Assembly: GCA_036526195.1 (NCBI GenBank)
Contig: DATCYZ010000137.1
Coordinates: forward strand, 1-24,600
DNA length: 24,600 nucleotides
Direction: 5' to 3'
From: DATCYZ01 sp036526195
Lineage (GTDB): Bacteria; Pseudomonadota; Gammaproteobacteria; Burkholderiales; SG8-39
Part shown: piece after piece, positions 14,608 to 24,600 of the stretch
Layout: each line of letters begins with the position of its first letter
Numbering within the stretch: position 1 is the stretch's first letter
Position numbers and translations under genes: made by a program
The notes under the pieces: model-generated
Databases searched by the model: none
What the model was told of the DNA's origin: nothing
Seen by the model: only the letters and a program-made list of their open reading frames with translations

Positions 14608-16233
14608 TCAGGCAGAACGCAGGCGCAGGCCCCGGATCAGCACGATCGCCAGCATCGGCAGCACGAACCCGATCCCGGTGACCAGGGTCAGCAGGCTGCC
14701 GAGCTCGCCGTAGTCCGCCGGCACCGTGACCGCGCGCGAGGCGGCGTCGCGCACCTCGCGGGTCACGGTGAACAGGCGGTTCAGGTATTTGGTGCCGAGT
14801 TCGCTCGCCGACAGCGCCAGGTTGGTGAACGAGGCCATGACCGCAAAGAAGGTGGCCTTCAGGTGCGCCGGTGCCGAGTTCGCGATCCACGCCAGCATCG
14901 GGATCATCGCGATCTGCCCGAGCGGCGCGGACAGCGCGGTGTCCACCAGCGCGATCGCGCGCGCGTCCACCATCCCGCCGGTGCGCGCCGCCGTCCATTC
15001 GTGCAGCCCGTAGTACATGCCGATGGTAGGAAGCGCCAGCAAGGTGCCTGCCACCGTCAGCGCCCCGACGACGTAGGCGATCGAGCGCTCGGCCATGAAG
15101 CGCCGGAAGATGAACATCCCGGCCAGCGTCAGCACGCTGGTGATCACCGAGAGTTTCGCGAGGAACCCCTGGTCGAAACCCAGCACGTCGATCATCCACC
15201 AGGTGGCGCCGGCGCCCGGCCCCGGCATGGCGCGGAACACGAACACCACGAGGGCGGTGCCAAGCAGGGTTTCGCGCCCCGCCGGATCGAGCTCGCGCAG
15301 CAGCTTCCACATCAGGAAGCCGATGATCGAGAACGAGCCGGCGAAGACCGCCTCCTGCCCGTAGCGCAGGTCGGCCAGGCCGATGGACACCACAGTGACG
15401 ACGAACACCAGGCTGCCGCCGAGGATCCACCAGTTCGGCGCCACGATGCCCGGCGACCGATCGGTCAACTCCACAATCGCCGCGGCGTCGAAGCCCTGCG
15501 CGCGCAGGGCGCGCGCGCGGCGCCGGTGCAGGAGGCCGGCGAGCACCGTGCCGAAGACCGACAGGCAGGGAATCACCAGCGCCATCAGGTAGACGTCGGC
15601 GTAGAGCGCCGCCTTCGCTTCCTGTGACAGCGACGCCGCGTCGCGAAACAGCCAGACATTCACCAGCGACACCAGCACGGTGCCGCCGATGATGGCCACG
15701 CGCCCGAGGGTCTGCATGGTAGTGTGCATCAGTTTCCGCTCGGCCGCCGCGAAGGCCTCGCCCTGCGCATCCACCTGCGGCACCGCCTCGACCGTCATGG
15801 CGTCGGCCACCACGTCCTGGATCACGTAGCCCACCGGCGCGAGCAGCGCCGCCAGCACGAACCAGTGCTCGACGGGGAGGGTCGCGCGCATCGCCGCCGG
15901 ATCCGAGATCAGGCCGTAGAGGATCAGGACGCTTGCGGCGATCAGGCTTGCGCCGAGGTACACCAGCCAGTTCTTCCAGCGCCAGATCAGGTCGACGAGG
16001 TGACCGACCGGCATCTTCAGCGCCCAGGGAATCCCGGCCCAGAAGCCGAGCGCGGCGAGGAACTCCGCCGAGAGCCCGAGGTACTCCTTGACGAAGAAGG
16101 TGCCGACGATCCCGGTCAGGCCCGAGACCCCCGCGGCCACGTAGACCATCAGCGGCGGCAGGTAGTCGAGCCGCAGCTCGCGCCCGAGCTCGAGGATGTT
16201 GCGGTCGATCCAGCAAAGCGCCGCGTTCGCCAT
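14608..16233 (-). CDS. BT1-family (folate/biopterin/SAM-type) MFS-like transporter
   Basis: This 541-residue inner-membrane protein has roughly twelve hydrophobic segments. The N-terminal pattern GTFFVKEYLGLSAEFLAALGFWAGIPWALKMPVG and then GYVIQDVVADAMTVEAV fits the BT1 family, whose conserved DVVADA-like loop is clear here. Known BT1 members move folate, biopterin and, in Leishmania, S-adenosylmethionine. The gene starts 16 bases after the mtnA stop, as third gene of an operon with the aldolase-dehydrogenase fusion and MtnA. That context suggests a substrate linked to SAM-derived nucleosides or sugars and not folate. This is inference; the family assignment rests on motif recognition without a profile search. 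Confidence 0.75.
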   Translation of the reverse strand: MANAALCWIDRNILELGRELRLDYLPPLMVYVAAGVSGLTGIVGTFFVKEYLGLSAEFLAALGFWAGIPWALKMPVGHLVDLIWRWKNWLVYLGASLIAASVLILYGLISDPAAMRATLPVEHWFVLAALLAPVGYVIQDVVADAMTVEAVPQVDAQGEAFAAAERKLMHTTMQTLGRVAIIGGTVLVSLVNVWLFRDAASLSQEAKAALYADVYLMALVIPCLSVFGTVLAGLLHRRRARALRAQGFDAAAIVELTDRSPGIVAPNWWILGGSLVFVVTVVSIGLADLRYGQEAVFAGSFSIIGFLMWKLLRELDPAGRETLLGTALVVFVFRAMPGPGAGATWWMIDVLGFDQGFLAKLSVITSVLTLAGMFIFRRFMAERSIAYVVGALTVAGTLLALPTIGMYYGLHEWTAARTGGMVDARAIALVDTALSAPLGQIAMIPMLAWIANSAPAHLKATFFAVMASFTNLALSASELGTKYLNRLFTVTREVRDAASRAVTVPADYGELGSLLTLVTGIGFVLPMLAIVLIRGLRLRSA

Positions 16234-16249
16234 GCTCAGCCGGCCGGGA

Positions 16250-17238
<989 letters not shown>

Positions 17239-17239
<1 letters not shown>

Positions 17240-19209
17240 CAGACGACGCGCTCGTTGCCGCCGTCCACCGGCACCTGCGCCGCGGTGGTCTTGGCGAACA
17301 GGCTGCCGCACATCTCGGCGGCCAGTTCGGCCACGTCCTTAGAGGCGACCTCGGTGCGCAGCAGGTTGTTGCTGCGGTACTGCGCCACGGTCAGGTTGTA
17401 GGCCTTTGCGCGCGCCGCGAGCACCTCATCGGTCCACAGCGCGGTGTCGTAGACCGCGTTCGGATGCAGCGAGTTGATGCGGATGCCGTCCTTGCCCCAC
17501 TCGAGTGCGGCGACGCGCGCGAGCTGGTTCATCGCCGCCTTGGAAGCCGAGTAGGCCGCCGCCCCGGGGCCGGGCGCGGGCACGTTCTTCGAGCCGATTA
17601 CCACCACGCGTCCGCCGCGCGGGGCGAGCTTGAGCAGCGGATGGCAGGACTGCATCAGGCGCAGGTTGGCCTCGACGTTGACCGACATGGTCTTCTGCCA
17701 GAGGTCCGCGGCGATGTCCTGGATCGCCTGCGAGGCGGGGAAGATGCCGGCATTCAGCACCAGCATGTCGAGGCCGCCGAAGCGCTTCGCGCCCTGCGCG
17801 AGCGCCGCCTGCACCACCGCCGCGTCGGTCAGGTCGCAGGCCAGCCCGAGGACGTCGGCGCGCGGCCACAGCGACGTGATCGCCGGATTCCGGTCGAGCG
17901 CCAGCACCGCCGCGCCGCGGCGCAGGAAGGCGTCGACGCAGGCCTTGCCGATGCCGGAGGCAGCGCCGGTGACCAGCGCCACCTCGCCGGTGAACGCGGG
18001 CGCGCTGCCGCCCTTGCGCAGCTTGGCCTGCTCGAGGTCCCAGTATTCGATGTCGAAGATGTGGTTTTCGTCCACGGCGTTCCAGCCGCCGAGCGCCTCG
18101 GCGCGCAGGATGACATCGATCGTGTGCTCGTACAGGTCCTCGACGATCGCGGTGTCCTTCGCGGTGCGGCCGATGGCGACAAAACCGAGTTCCGGGTCCA
18201 GCGCCATGCGCGGCGCGGGATCGAGGATGGTCTTCGGTGCCTTCGCCTTCTGCGACTGGCGTTCGAAATAGGCGCGATACGCCGCCGCGAATTTCTCCAC
18301 GTCGCGGCCGAGCATCGGCACGGGCTTGGTGCGGATTACGTGGTCCGGCGTCGCCGGCCCGCGCTGCGAGAGTTGCGCCACCTGCGCATGCCGCGCAAAG
18401 GCGAGAAAGCGCGGGGCATCGTTCGCGCGCAGCAGCATCGGCACGCCGGCGGCTTCCGACACCGCGCGGCGCAGCGCGGCGATCTCCGTCGGGGCAACCG
18501 GCGCCGGCTTCGCCGCCGGCAGCGACACCGCCCAGGCCTTCTTCGCTTCGAGGTAGGCCTCGGCCATGCCGACCAGCGTGATCATGCGCTCGTAGGATTC
18601 GCGCGCGTCGGCACCGAAGGAGAACATGCCGTGCGAGAGCAACACCATGCCGATGGTCTGCGGCCCGGCCTGCTCGCGGAACGCGCGCGCGCAGAAGGTG
18701 GCAAGGTCGAAGCCGGCCATGATGTACGGGATCACCACGACCTTGTCGCCGTAGATCTCGCGTATGCGCGCCTCGCCCTGCGGCGCGTTCGACACCGACA
18801 GCACCGCATCGGCGTGCGTATGGTCGACGTACACGTGCGGCAGGATCGCGTGCAGGATGGTCTCGACCGAGGGCGAGGGCGCGCCTGCGCGCAGCATGTG
18901 GGTGTTCAGTTCGTTCACCATCTGCGGGTCGGACAGGGCAGGGAGGTCGGCCAGCCGGCGGACGTAATCGAGTGCCACCGGCGTGAAGCCCGCTTCCTCG
19001 ATCGTCTCCAGGTCCCAGCCACTGCCCTTGACGAACAGCACCGCCTCGTCCTCCCCGAAGAGGTTCTTCTGCCGCAGCTTGACCGAGGTGTTGCCACCGC
19101 CGTGCAGGACCAGCGACTTGTCGCGCCCGAGCAGGCGGGAGGTGTACACGCGCGGACCGAGCGGACCTGCGAAGGTCGCGGCTTCGGCATCGTTCCAGAG
19201 GCTTTTCAT
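17239..19209 (-). CDS. Bifunctional class II aldolase / short-chain dehydrogenase
   Basis: This is a 656-residue fusion. Residues 1-390 form a class II (zinc) aldolase/adducin-like domain: HGGGNTSVK (36-44) for phosphate binding, His130 and His132 in DHTH, and His193 in LSHG as zinc ligands. Residues 405-656 are a short-chain dehydrogenase with the cofactor motif TGAASGIG (414-421), NAG (486-488), Ser540 and Tyr553-x3-Lys557 as the catalytic set, all intact. The layout resembles RhaD-type fusions that cleave a ketose-1-phosphate to DHAP plus an aldehyde and then process the aldehyde. The coupling to mtnA points to 5-deoxyribulose- or 5-methylthioribulose-1-phosphate as substrate (inference). 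The start at 19209 is preferred over 19290, since the longer form reaches into the divergent acetyltransferase gene. The ribosome-binding site is weak. Confidence 0.9.
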
Positions 19210-19253
19210 GCGCAGGGGTCGCTTCGGAAAACGGCAAATTCTATACTGCGCCC

Positions 19254-19703
19254 ATGCTCCGCATTGAACTGCTCGCATGGGACGCGGCACGCGCGTTTGC
19301 CGCGCCGATCCGCTTTGCGGTGTTCGTCGACGAACAGCGGGTCCCCGCGGAAATCGAACTCGACGACCAGGACGCCGCGAGCCTGCACGCGATCGCGCGC
19401 GATGCGCAGTCGGTGGCGCTCGGCACCGGCCGCCTGCTGCCGACCGCGAAGGAGGCCGGACGCAAGGTGAGCCACATCGGGCGCATGGCGGTGCTGCGGG
19501 ACGCGCGCGGCCGCGGCGTCGGCGCGGCGCTGCTCAACGCGCTGGTCGAAGCCGCACGCGCGCGCGGCGACGAGGAGATCGTCCTCTCGGCGCAGGTCTC
19601 CGCCGAGGGCTTCTACCGCGGCCGCGGCTTCATCGCCGAAGGCGCGGTCTATGCCGAGGCCGGCATCGCGCACCGCGACATGCGACTGCGGCTGCGCGAC
19701 TGA
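19254..19703 (+). CDS. GNAT family N-acetyltransferase
   Basis: This small 149-residue cytosolic acetyltransferase has the acetyl-CoA pyrophosphate loop RGRGVGAALL at 85-94. VFVDEQRVPAEIELDDQD near the start is typical of the ElaA-like/YjcF branch. The acceptor is unknown. It is divergent from the aldolase-dehydrogenase gene with a 44-base gap. A TATACT box at 19242-19247 lies only 6 bases before the ATG, so the transcript could be leaderless. It is convergent with the NRDE gene, 11 bases away. Confidence 0.87.
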   Translation: MLRIELLAWDAARAFAAPIRFAVFVDEQRVPAEIELDDQDAASLHAIARDAQSVALGTGRLLPTAKEAGRKVSHIGRMAVLRDARGRGVGAALLNALVEAARARGDEEIVLSAQVSAEGFYRGRGFIAEGAVYAEAGIAHRDMRLRLRD

Positions 19704-19714
19704 GGCGCGCGGTC

Positions 19715-20491
19715 TCAGGCCGGCGCAGGTACCGCCAGGTCGAACTCGAACTGCACCGTCTCGCGCACTGCGCCCGCCGGGTCGCGGCTGCGCTCGGCGA
19801 AGCGGGTCCGTGCGCAATCGTCGATGCTCAGGACCGTGGAGCAACGGGTGCCGTAGTCCGGCGAGACGATGCGCGCCGCCGACAGCATGCGTTCGCGCGC
19901 CGCGCGCCCCGGCGCGGTGCCGGGCGCGGGTTCATGCAGCGTGGCATCTGCGAGGAGTTCGAACAGCGCGGCCTGTGAGGGGCCCTGTTCGAGTGCCGCC
20001 GCAAACCGCGCCTTGCCGGTCACCACTTTTGCCCAGGGCGTGTCGAGCAGGTGGTTCGACAGACCGTACACGCCGGGTTCCAGCTGCCGGCCGCCGCCGT
20101 CGCGATTCGACACCCACCAGAGGTCCTCGCGATCCGCGACCAGCAGGTTGAAGCCGCGGTAGGCCGCGCCGCGCGCCGCCACCGCGCGCACCCAGTCGGC
20201 GGGCGACATGTCCCCGGCGAGAAAATCCGCGGTCAGCGCGCCGCGCGAAGGCGCGTCGCCCGGCACCGGCGCATCCAGGTCGCGATAGTTCGTGACCGCG
20301 GCGAAGCGCCCGCTGCGCGAAACGCCGAGCCAGGTGCCGCCGGAGGCGAGGTCGCGCCCGGCGAGCAGCTGCGGCGCATCGCGCCAGAAGCCTGCCGGCG
20401 CGGTGGCGCGCGCGTGGAACTCGTCGCGATTCGCCGCCACCAGCAGCGGATAGCGCGCGTTCGCCTTCCACGCGAACAGGATCAGGCACAT
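19715..20491 (-). CDS. NRDE/TANGO2 family protein
   Basis: This 258-residue protein begins MCLILFAW and carries Asn21-Arg-Asp-Glu24 (the NRDE motif). Cys2 becomes N-terminal once Met1 is removed, as in Ntn-hydrolase-like folds. TANGO2-family proteins have been linked to heme handling in animals and in a bacterial relative; the biochemical role in bacteria is not settled. The start overlaps the end of the upstream DUF4936 gene by ten bases, making a three-gene minus-strand unit with ygfZ. Confidence 0.9.
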   Translation of the reverse strand: MCLILFAWKANARYPLLVAANRDEFHARATAPAGFWRDAPQLLAGRDLASGGTWLGVSRSGRFAAVTNYRDLDAPVPGDAPSRGALTADFLAGDMSPADWVRAVAARGAAYRGFNLLVADREDLWWVSNRDGGGRQLEPGVYGLSNHLLDTPWAKVVTGKARFAAALEQGPSQAALFELLADATLHEPAPGTAPGRAARERMLSAARIVSPDYGTRCSTVLSIDDCARTRFAERSRDPAGAVRETVQFEFDLAVPAPA

Positions 20492-20802
20492 GTCCGGTCC
20501 GCCGCGACGAAGACCTCGGTGCGCCGCGTCGCGCCCGGCGCCAGAAAGCGGTCGATGCCGAGGCGCGACACCTGCGCATCGAGCAGGGCGGTGAAGTCCG
20601 CCACGGCCGCGACCGGCGCGTAGACCTCCATGCAGGTCTGCGCGTCGTCGCGACGCTGCATCCAGCGTCCCTCGACGCCGGACTCGCGCCGGATGACCTC
20701 GAACAGCCGTCCGACCGCGGCGCGCAGGGCCTCGCGATGCGCGGAATCGATGCGGTAATAGACGTAGAGGGTCGCCGGCCCCGCCGGCGCTGCGTCGCTC
20801 AC
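20482..20802 (-). CDS. DUF4936 family protein
   Basis: This 106-residue protein of unknown function has a ferredoxin-like-sized sequence, with LYVYYRIDSAHREALRAAV near the start and a conserved ESGVEGRWMQRRD segment. The family is found mainly in betaproteobacteria between ygfZ and the NRDE gene, as here. The start is GTG at 20802, overlapping the ygfZ stop by four bases (GTGA). No signal peptide or cofactor motif is seen. Confidence 0.82.
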   Translation of the reverse strand: MSDAAPAGPATLYVYYRIDSAHREALRAAVGRLFEVIRRESGVEGRWMQRRDDAQTCMEVYAPVAAVADFTALLDAQVSRLGIDRFLAPGATRRTEVFVAADRTCA

Positions 20803-21737
20803 GCCGCTGCGGGCAGCGGCAGGACTTCGATGGCCGCGCCGCCGGGCGCGATTCGGATCGGCGTGCCGGCCTCGAGTGCGCCGAGCGGCAATACCGCCAG
20901 CAGTTCGGTTGCGTCCGTCCCGGCGACCGCGTTCACCACGGTGCCCGCCGGCTGCCCGTCATCGCCGTAGAGGTCCTGCCCGGGCTGCAGCGCGGACGGC
21001 CCGGCGACGCGCGCGCGCACCATGCGGCGCTTGAGTTGTCCGCGGTACTGGGTGCGCGCCACCACTTCCTGCCCCGGGTAACAGCCCTTCTTGAAATCGA
21101 CGCCGCCGAGCAGCTCGAGGTTCACCATCTGCGGCACGAAGAGATCCTGTGTCGCGGCCACAACGCCGGGCAGGCCGGCGCGAATGTCCTCGACGCGCCA
21201 GCGCGCAGCGGGCGCCGCAGGCAGGGCGAGCGCGGCGCGCACGGCATCGGCCCGCGCCGCCGGGACCAGCATCAGGACCCGCTGCGCGTCGATGCGCAGC
21301 GCCACGGTGCCATCCGCCGCCTGCGTGCAGGCGAGTGGCGCCGCCGGCGCCTCGAGCCCGGCACGTTCGAGGGCACGCGGCACTTCCGCACCGAACAGGC
21401 CGTACTGACGCCATTGCGTGCCAACGTCTTCGATCCTGGCCTTGGCCCGCAGCACGAACATCGACAGGCGTTTCGCCACCGGGGACGCCACGCTGGCCGA
21501 GACCTGCAGCAGGAAACGGTCCTCGCCCGCGGGAATCACCAGCATCGTGGCCAGCAGGCGTCCTTTCGCCGAACACCAGCCGGCGCGCCGCGCCGCGCCT
21601 GGCGCGAGGTTTTGCACGTCGCTGGTCAGCTGCGCGTGCAGGAAACTGCGCGCGTCGGCGCCGCTTGCGAGCAGCAAGCCGGCATCGTCCAGCAGGGCGA
21701 CGCAGGACGATTCAGCGGCGGGATCCGTGTCACTCAT
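20799..21737 (-). CDS. ygfZ: Folate-binding iron-sulfur cluster protein YgfZ
   Basis: This 312-residue cytosolic GcvT-fold protein helps build or repair certain Fe-S enzymes using tetrahydrofolate. The family signature KGCYPGQE is at 217-224 with the conserved Cys219, followed by VVARTQYRG. The length is normal. The gene starts at the ATG at 21737, 59 bases from the divergent mltG start. It leads a tightly overlapping operon with DUF4936 and the NRDE gene, an arrangement conserved in betaproteobacteria. Confidence 0.93.
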   Translation of the reverse strand: MSDTDPAAESSCVALLDDAGLLLASGADARSFLHAQLTSDVQNLAPGAARRAGWCSAKGRLLATMLVIPAGEDRFLLQVSASVASPVAKRLSMFVLRAKARIEDVGTQWRQYGLFGAEVPRALERAGLEAPAAPLACTQAADGTVALRIDAQRVLMLVPAARADAVRAALALPAAPAARWRVEDIRAGLPGVVAATQDLFVPQMVNLELLGGVDFKKGCYPGQEVVARTQYRGQLKRRMVRARVAGPSALQPGQDLYGDDGQPAGTVVNAVAGTDATELLAVLPLGALEAGTPIRIAPGGAAIEVLPLPAAA

Positions 21738-21796
21738 CGTAGAATGGAATATTACCTGCTGCGGTTCGCTTCGGCCGTGCCGGGCGGCCTGGTCCG

Positions 21797-22792
21797 TTGC
21801 TCAAGCGCCTCTTCCTCCTCGTCGTTCTCGCCATCCTGCTCGCCACCGGCTATGCCGCATGGTACGTGGCCACGCCGCTCGCGTTGCGCGCGGTGCCGCT
21901 GGAGTTCGAGATTCCCGCCGGCACGCGCTTTCGCGCCGCCACCGCCATCCTCGAATCGGCCGGCGTGCGCGTCGGCGCGCTGCAATTCGAACTGCTCGCG
22001 CGCCTGCTCGAGCGCACGCAGACGATCAAGGCCGGCAGCTACGAGCTCACCGAGGCACCGACCCCGGTGCAATTGCTCGACAAGCTCACGCGCGGCGATG
22101 TCACACAGGCCGAGGTGCGCTTCGTCGAGGGCTGGACCCTGCGCCAGGCGCGCGCCGCGCTCGCCGCCAACCCGGCGCTGCGGCAGGAAACCGCAAGCCT
22201 GGACGAAGCGGCCCTGGCGAAAGCCATTGGCGCGGAATCATCGCGCCTCGAGGGCCGCCTGTTTCCGGACACCTACCTGTTCGCGAAGGGCTCCAGCGAC
22301 CTGGCAGTGCTGCAACGCGCCTACCGCGCGATGCAGCGTCACCTCGAAGCGGAATGGGCGGCGCGCGACCCATCGGTCCCCTATCGCACGCCCTATGAGG
22401 CCCTGATCATGGCCTCGATCATCGAAAAGGAAACCGGGAAAGCCGCGGAGCGTGAACTCGTGGCGGGTGCGCTGGTCAACCGGCTGCGGCGCGGCATGCT
22501 GCTGCAGGTCGACCCGACCATCATCTACGGCCTCGGCGAGGCCTTCGACGGCAACCTGAAGAAGATCCACCTGCTGACCGACGCGCCGTACAACACCTAT
22601 ACGCGGCCCGGCCTGCCGCCGACGCCGATTGCGCTCCCCGGGCTGGCGGCGCTGCGTGCCGCGCTGCGCCCGGCACGCACCGAGGCGCTCTACTATGTGG
22701 CCCGCGGGGACGGCAGCAGCCAGTTCTCGAGTACCCTCGACGAGCACAACCGGGCGGTCAACAAGTACCAGCGCGCCCCGGCGCGCCGCTGA
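21797..22792 (+). CDS. mltG: Endolytic murein transglycosylase MltG
   Basis: This 331-residue inner-membrane enzyme cuts nascent glycan strands and sets their length. It has one N-terminal membrane segment (about 4-24), a LysM-like region around 30-105 and the catalytic motif ASIIEKETG with Glu210. GRLFPDTYLF and QVDPTIIYGLG are typical of the YceG fold. The start is TTG at 21797. The frame upstream stays open to a stop at 21740 but contains no ATG or GTG, and the TTG puts the membrane segment right at the N-terminus. A TAGAAT box (21740-21745) may serve as -10, though no convincing -35 is visible. The gene is 13 bases upstream of tmk. Confidence 0.93.
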   Translation: MLKRLFLLVVLAILLATGYAAWYVATPLALRAVPLEFEIPAGTRFRAATAILESAGVRVGALQFELLARLLERTQTIKAGSYELTEAPTPVQLLDKLTRGDVTQAEVRFVEGWTLRQARAALAANPALRQETASLDEAALAKAIGAESSRLEGRLFPDTYLFAKGSSDLAVLQRAYRAMQRHLEAEWAARDPSVPYRTPYEALIMASIIEKETGKAAERELVAGALVNRLRRGMLLQVDPTIIYGLGEAFDGNLKKIHLLTDAPYNTYTRPGLPPTPIALPGLAALRAALRPARTEALYYVARGDGSSQFSSTLDEHNRAVNKYQRAPARR

Positions 22793-22805
22793 GAAGGGAC
22801 GGCAG

Positions 22806-23420
22806 ATGGCGAAGGGCGGAAAGCTGATCACGGTGGAAGGCGTGGACGGGGCAGGGAAGTCCACGCACCTGGCGTTCCTCGCCGATTGCATCCGCGGTCG
22901 CGGCCACCGCGTGCTGACGACGCGCGAACCCGGTGGCACCCCGCTGGCCGAGGCCCTGCGCGAACTGCTGATGAAAGAGCCGATGGATGGCGTCGCGGAG
23001 GCGCTCCTGATGTTCGCGGCGCGCGCCGACCATGTCGCCCGGGTGATCGAACCAGCGCTGGCCGGCGGCAACTGGGTGCTGTGCGACCGCTTCACCGACG
23101 CCACGCTCGCCTACCAGGGCGCGGGCAAGGGCGTGCAGGAAGCCTTCCTGGTCGCTCTGGCAAAGCAGGCGCATCCGGCCCTGCGCCCGGACCTGACCTT
23201 GCTGTTCGACTGTCCGTACGACATTTCCCGCCAGCGGCTGGAACGCACCGGAAAGGTGCTCGACCGGTTCGAGCGCGAAGACCAGGCGTTTTTCGAGCGG
23301 GTCCGCGACCGCTACCTGAAACTGGCCAAGGAAGAGCCCGCCCGCTGGCGCGTGATCGACGCCTCGAAAGGCCTCGCAGAGATCAAGAAATCGGTTAAGG
23401 AAGCCGTTTCATCCGTATGA
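22806..23420 (+). CDS. tmk: Thymidylate kinase
   Basis: This 204-residue cytosolic kinase converts dTMP to dTDP using ATP. The P-loop GVDGAGKST is at 12-20, the TMP-binding DRFTDATLAYQG at 94-105, and the basic LID segment RLERTGKVLDRFE follows position 144. AAGGGA stands before the ATG at 22806. The stop overlaps the holB start by four bases (ATGA). mltG-tmk-holB is a conserved order in proteobacteria. Confidence 0.95.
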   Translation: MAKGGKLITVEGVDGAGKSTHLAFLADCIRGRGHRVLTTREPGGTPLAEALRELLMKEPMDGVAEALLMFAARADHVARVIEPALAGGNWVLCDRFTDATLAYQGAGKGVQEAFLVALAKQAHPALRPDLTLLFDCPYDISRQRLERTGKVLDRFEREDQAFFERVRDRYLKLAKEEPARWRVIDASKGLAEIKKSVKEAVSSV

Positions 23421-24433
23421 ATATATTCGAGTCTTTTCCATTCAAGAGTGGCTGGGAAAGGCTCGTTTCGGCAACGCAGAACATGCCTCACGCCCTGCTG
23501 CTGCATGGGCCGGAAGGCATCGGCAAGACCTGGCTGGCGGCCCGGCTGTCCATGCGCCTGCTCTGCGAGACTGAGAAAGCCGCCCTGGATCCCTGCGGGC
23601 GGTGCGATGCCTGCAAATGGGTGCTCGCCGGCACACACCCGGACCTGCGCTGGGTCGAGCCCGACGCCGTGGCCATTGCCTCGGGGCGCTACGACGACTC
23701 TGAGTCGGCGGAATCCCCGCGCGCATCACGCGCCGCGAAGCCGAGCCAGGAGATCCGCATCGAGCAGGTGCGGGCCCTCGCCGGATTCCTGAACGTCGGC
23801 TCGCACCGGGGAGCGCGCCGGGTGGCCATCGTCCAGCCCGCGGAAACCCTCAATGCCAATTCGGCGAACGCATTGCTGAAAAGCCTCGAGGAACCTCCGG
23901 GCAGCGCCACCTTCATACTGGTATCGCACGAGCCTGCCCGGTTGCTGCCGACCATCCGCAGCCGCTGCCTCAGCATCGGTTTCGAAGCCCCCCCTGCCAG
24001 GGAAGCCTCGGCCTGGCTCGCGGCCCAGGGCGCTCCGGATGCCGAAAAATGGCTGCGATTCTGGGGGGGCGCCCCGTTCAAGGCGGCTGAAACCGGCGAG
24101 GGCGCCAACGGCAAGCGCATCCGCGGACTGCTTGACGCGCTCGAGCACGCCGACTGGCAGGCGCTCGAGGAAGGCATGGACCGTGAAGGCATGGAACTCC
24201 TCGTGGCCACGACCCAGAAGTTCGCGCTCGATCGGGCGCTTGAGGCCGCGGGCGGGGAAACCCGCTTTGGTACACGGTTCAAGCCCGGTCGTGGGGGATC
24301 CGGAACCTCGGCCGGATGGCTGGAGCTTGCGCGGAAACTCGGTCCGCTTCGGGCCCTGGCGCGGCACCCCCTGAACCCGGCCCTGTTCTCCAAGGATGTC
24401 ACTTCCATGATTAGACACGCTTCTAAATCATGA
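23417..24433 (+). CDS. holB: DNA polymerase III subunit delta'
   Basis: This 338-residue clamp-loader subunit opens the beta clamp together with delta and gamma/tau. The P-loop-like GPEGIGKT is at 31-38, zinc-binding cysteines at 50, 60, 63 and 66 (CGRCDAC), and the SRC arginine-finger motif at 182-184. A serine/arginine-rich insert of about 25 residues near 90-112 separates the zinc module from the ATPase core, as in several betaproteobacterial homologues. The last recognisable family sequence is the C-terminal ALARHPLNPALF. The remaining 15 or so residues run into an abrupt AT-rich change, so the natural end may have been replaced. Confidence 0.93.
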   Translation: MNIFESFPFKSGWERLVSATQNMPHALLLHGPEGIGKTWLAARLSMRLLCETEKAALDPCGRCDACKWVLAGTHPDLRWVEPDAVAIASGRYDDSESAESPRASRAAKPSQEIRIEQVRALAGFLNVGSHRGARRVAIVQPAETLNANSANALLKSLEEPPGSATFILVSHEPARLLPTIRSRCLSIGFEAPPAREASAWLAAQGAPDAEKWLRFWGGAPFKAAETGEGANGKRIRGLLDALEHADWQALEEGMDREGMELLVATTQKFALDRALEAAGGETRFGTRFKPGRGGSGTSAGWLELARKLGPLRALARHPLNPALFSKDVTSMIRHASKS

Positions 24434-24600
24434 TTTTGCACGCTGTTTCTGGAATTGGTCCAATAACCCATTGGATCTTCCTGATTTTAAAACGAATAGT
24501 CTGAAACTTATATAACCTATTACGTGAAAATACACTCATATCTCTCGGGTTTTATACTTGTTTGTTGTATATGGTCCGCGGATTCTCGCGCGCAGTCCTA
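24434..24600. other. AT-rich non-coding right edge after holB
   Basis: These 167 bases are far richer in A and T than the rest of the window, and I find no coding frame or RNA gene in them. They contain a small dyad TCCAAT-AACCC-ATTGGA (24459-24475). In betaproteobacteria holB is normally followed closely by a PilZ-domain or TatD gene, which is not seen. The base composition resembles the island end at the left edge and may mark another inserted element or a long intergenic region. Confidence 0.45.

Noticed and set aside
13199..16216. Minus-strand frame of 1005 codons joining livK to the transporter region
   Set aside because: The part above 14458 is an out-of-frame shadow of the BT1-family gene. 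The livK signal peptide and ribosome-binding site fix its start at 14458.
14608..16233. Naming the BT1-family protein a folate transporter
   Set aside because: No folate genes are nearby. The operon context with mtnA and an aldolase fits a SAM-derived substrate better, so only the family name is given.

Overview
The window is GC-rich chromosomal DNA, most likely from a betaproteobacterium. The evidence is the ygfZ / DUF4936 / NRDE-protein string, the mltG-tmk-holB string, a selD gene fused to a flavoprotein, and a complete branched-chain-type ABC operon. No rRNA, tRNA or CRISPR array was found. Both edges differ from the interior. The first ~330 bases are AT-rich, repeat-laden and non-coding. 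They end in a copy of the last codons of guaA (…IEWE-stop), which marks the right end of a genomic island integrated at the guaA 3' end. The last ~170 bases are again abruptly AT-rich and hold no gene.

Right of the island end lie a truncated Ser/Thr-kinase stub, a phytanoyl-CoA-dioxygenase-type enzyme, and the bifunctional flavoprotein-SelD gene. SelD converges on a TRAP system (fused permease, then a TAXI-type binding protein with a terminator between them). Upstream of that, in the same orientation, is the most striking gene. It is a PrdB/GrdB-like protein of 404 codons read through an in-frame UGA that falls in a UPFC (UxxC) redox motif. Directly after the UGA comes a 38-nt hairpin with the geometry of a bacterial SECIS. 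Conventional gene calling would split it into two ORFs. With selD less than 4 kb away, this is a selenocysteine-using genome, although selA, selB and selC are not in the window.

The middle holds tadA and a coupled YkuD L,D-transpeptidase on the plus strand. A tightly overlapping minus-strand livK-H-M-G-F operon follows, with a hairpin between the binding-protein gene and the rest. Upstream of it is a second minus-strand operon of three genes: a class II aldolase fused to a short-chain dehydrogenase, an MtnA-type aldose-1-phosphate isomerase, and a BT1-family transporter. None of the later methionine-salvage genes are beside them. This suggests a variant of the DHAP shunt that disposes of or salvages 5-deoxyribose or 5-methylthioribose from SAM by-products, with its own transporter and with the aldehyde processed by the fused dehydrogenase.

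The right part is housekeeping: a GNAT acetyltransferase, a TANGO2/NRDE protein, DUF4936, YgfZ (minus strand), then mltG, tmk and holB (plus strand). holB runs into the AT-rich right edge.
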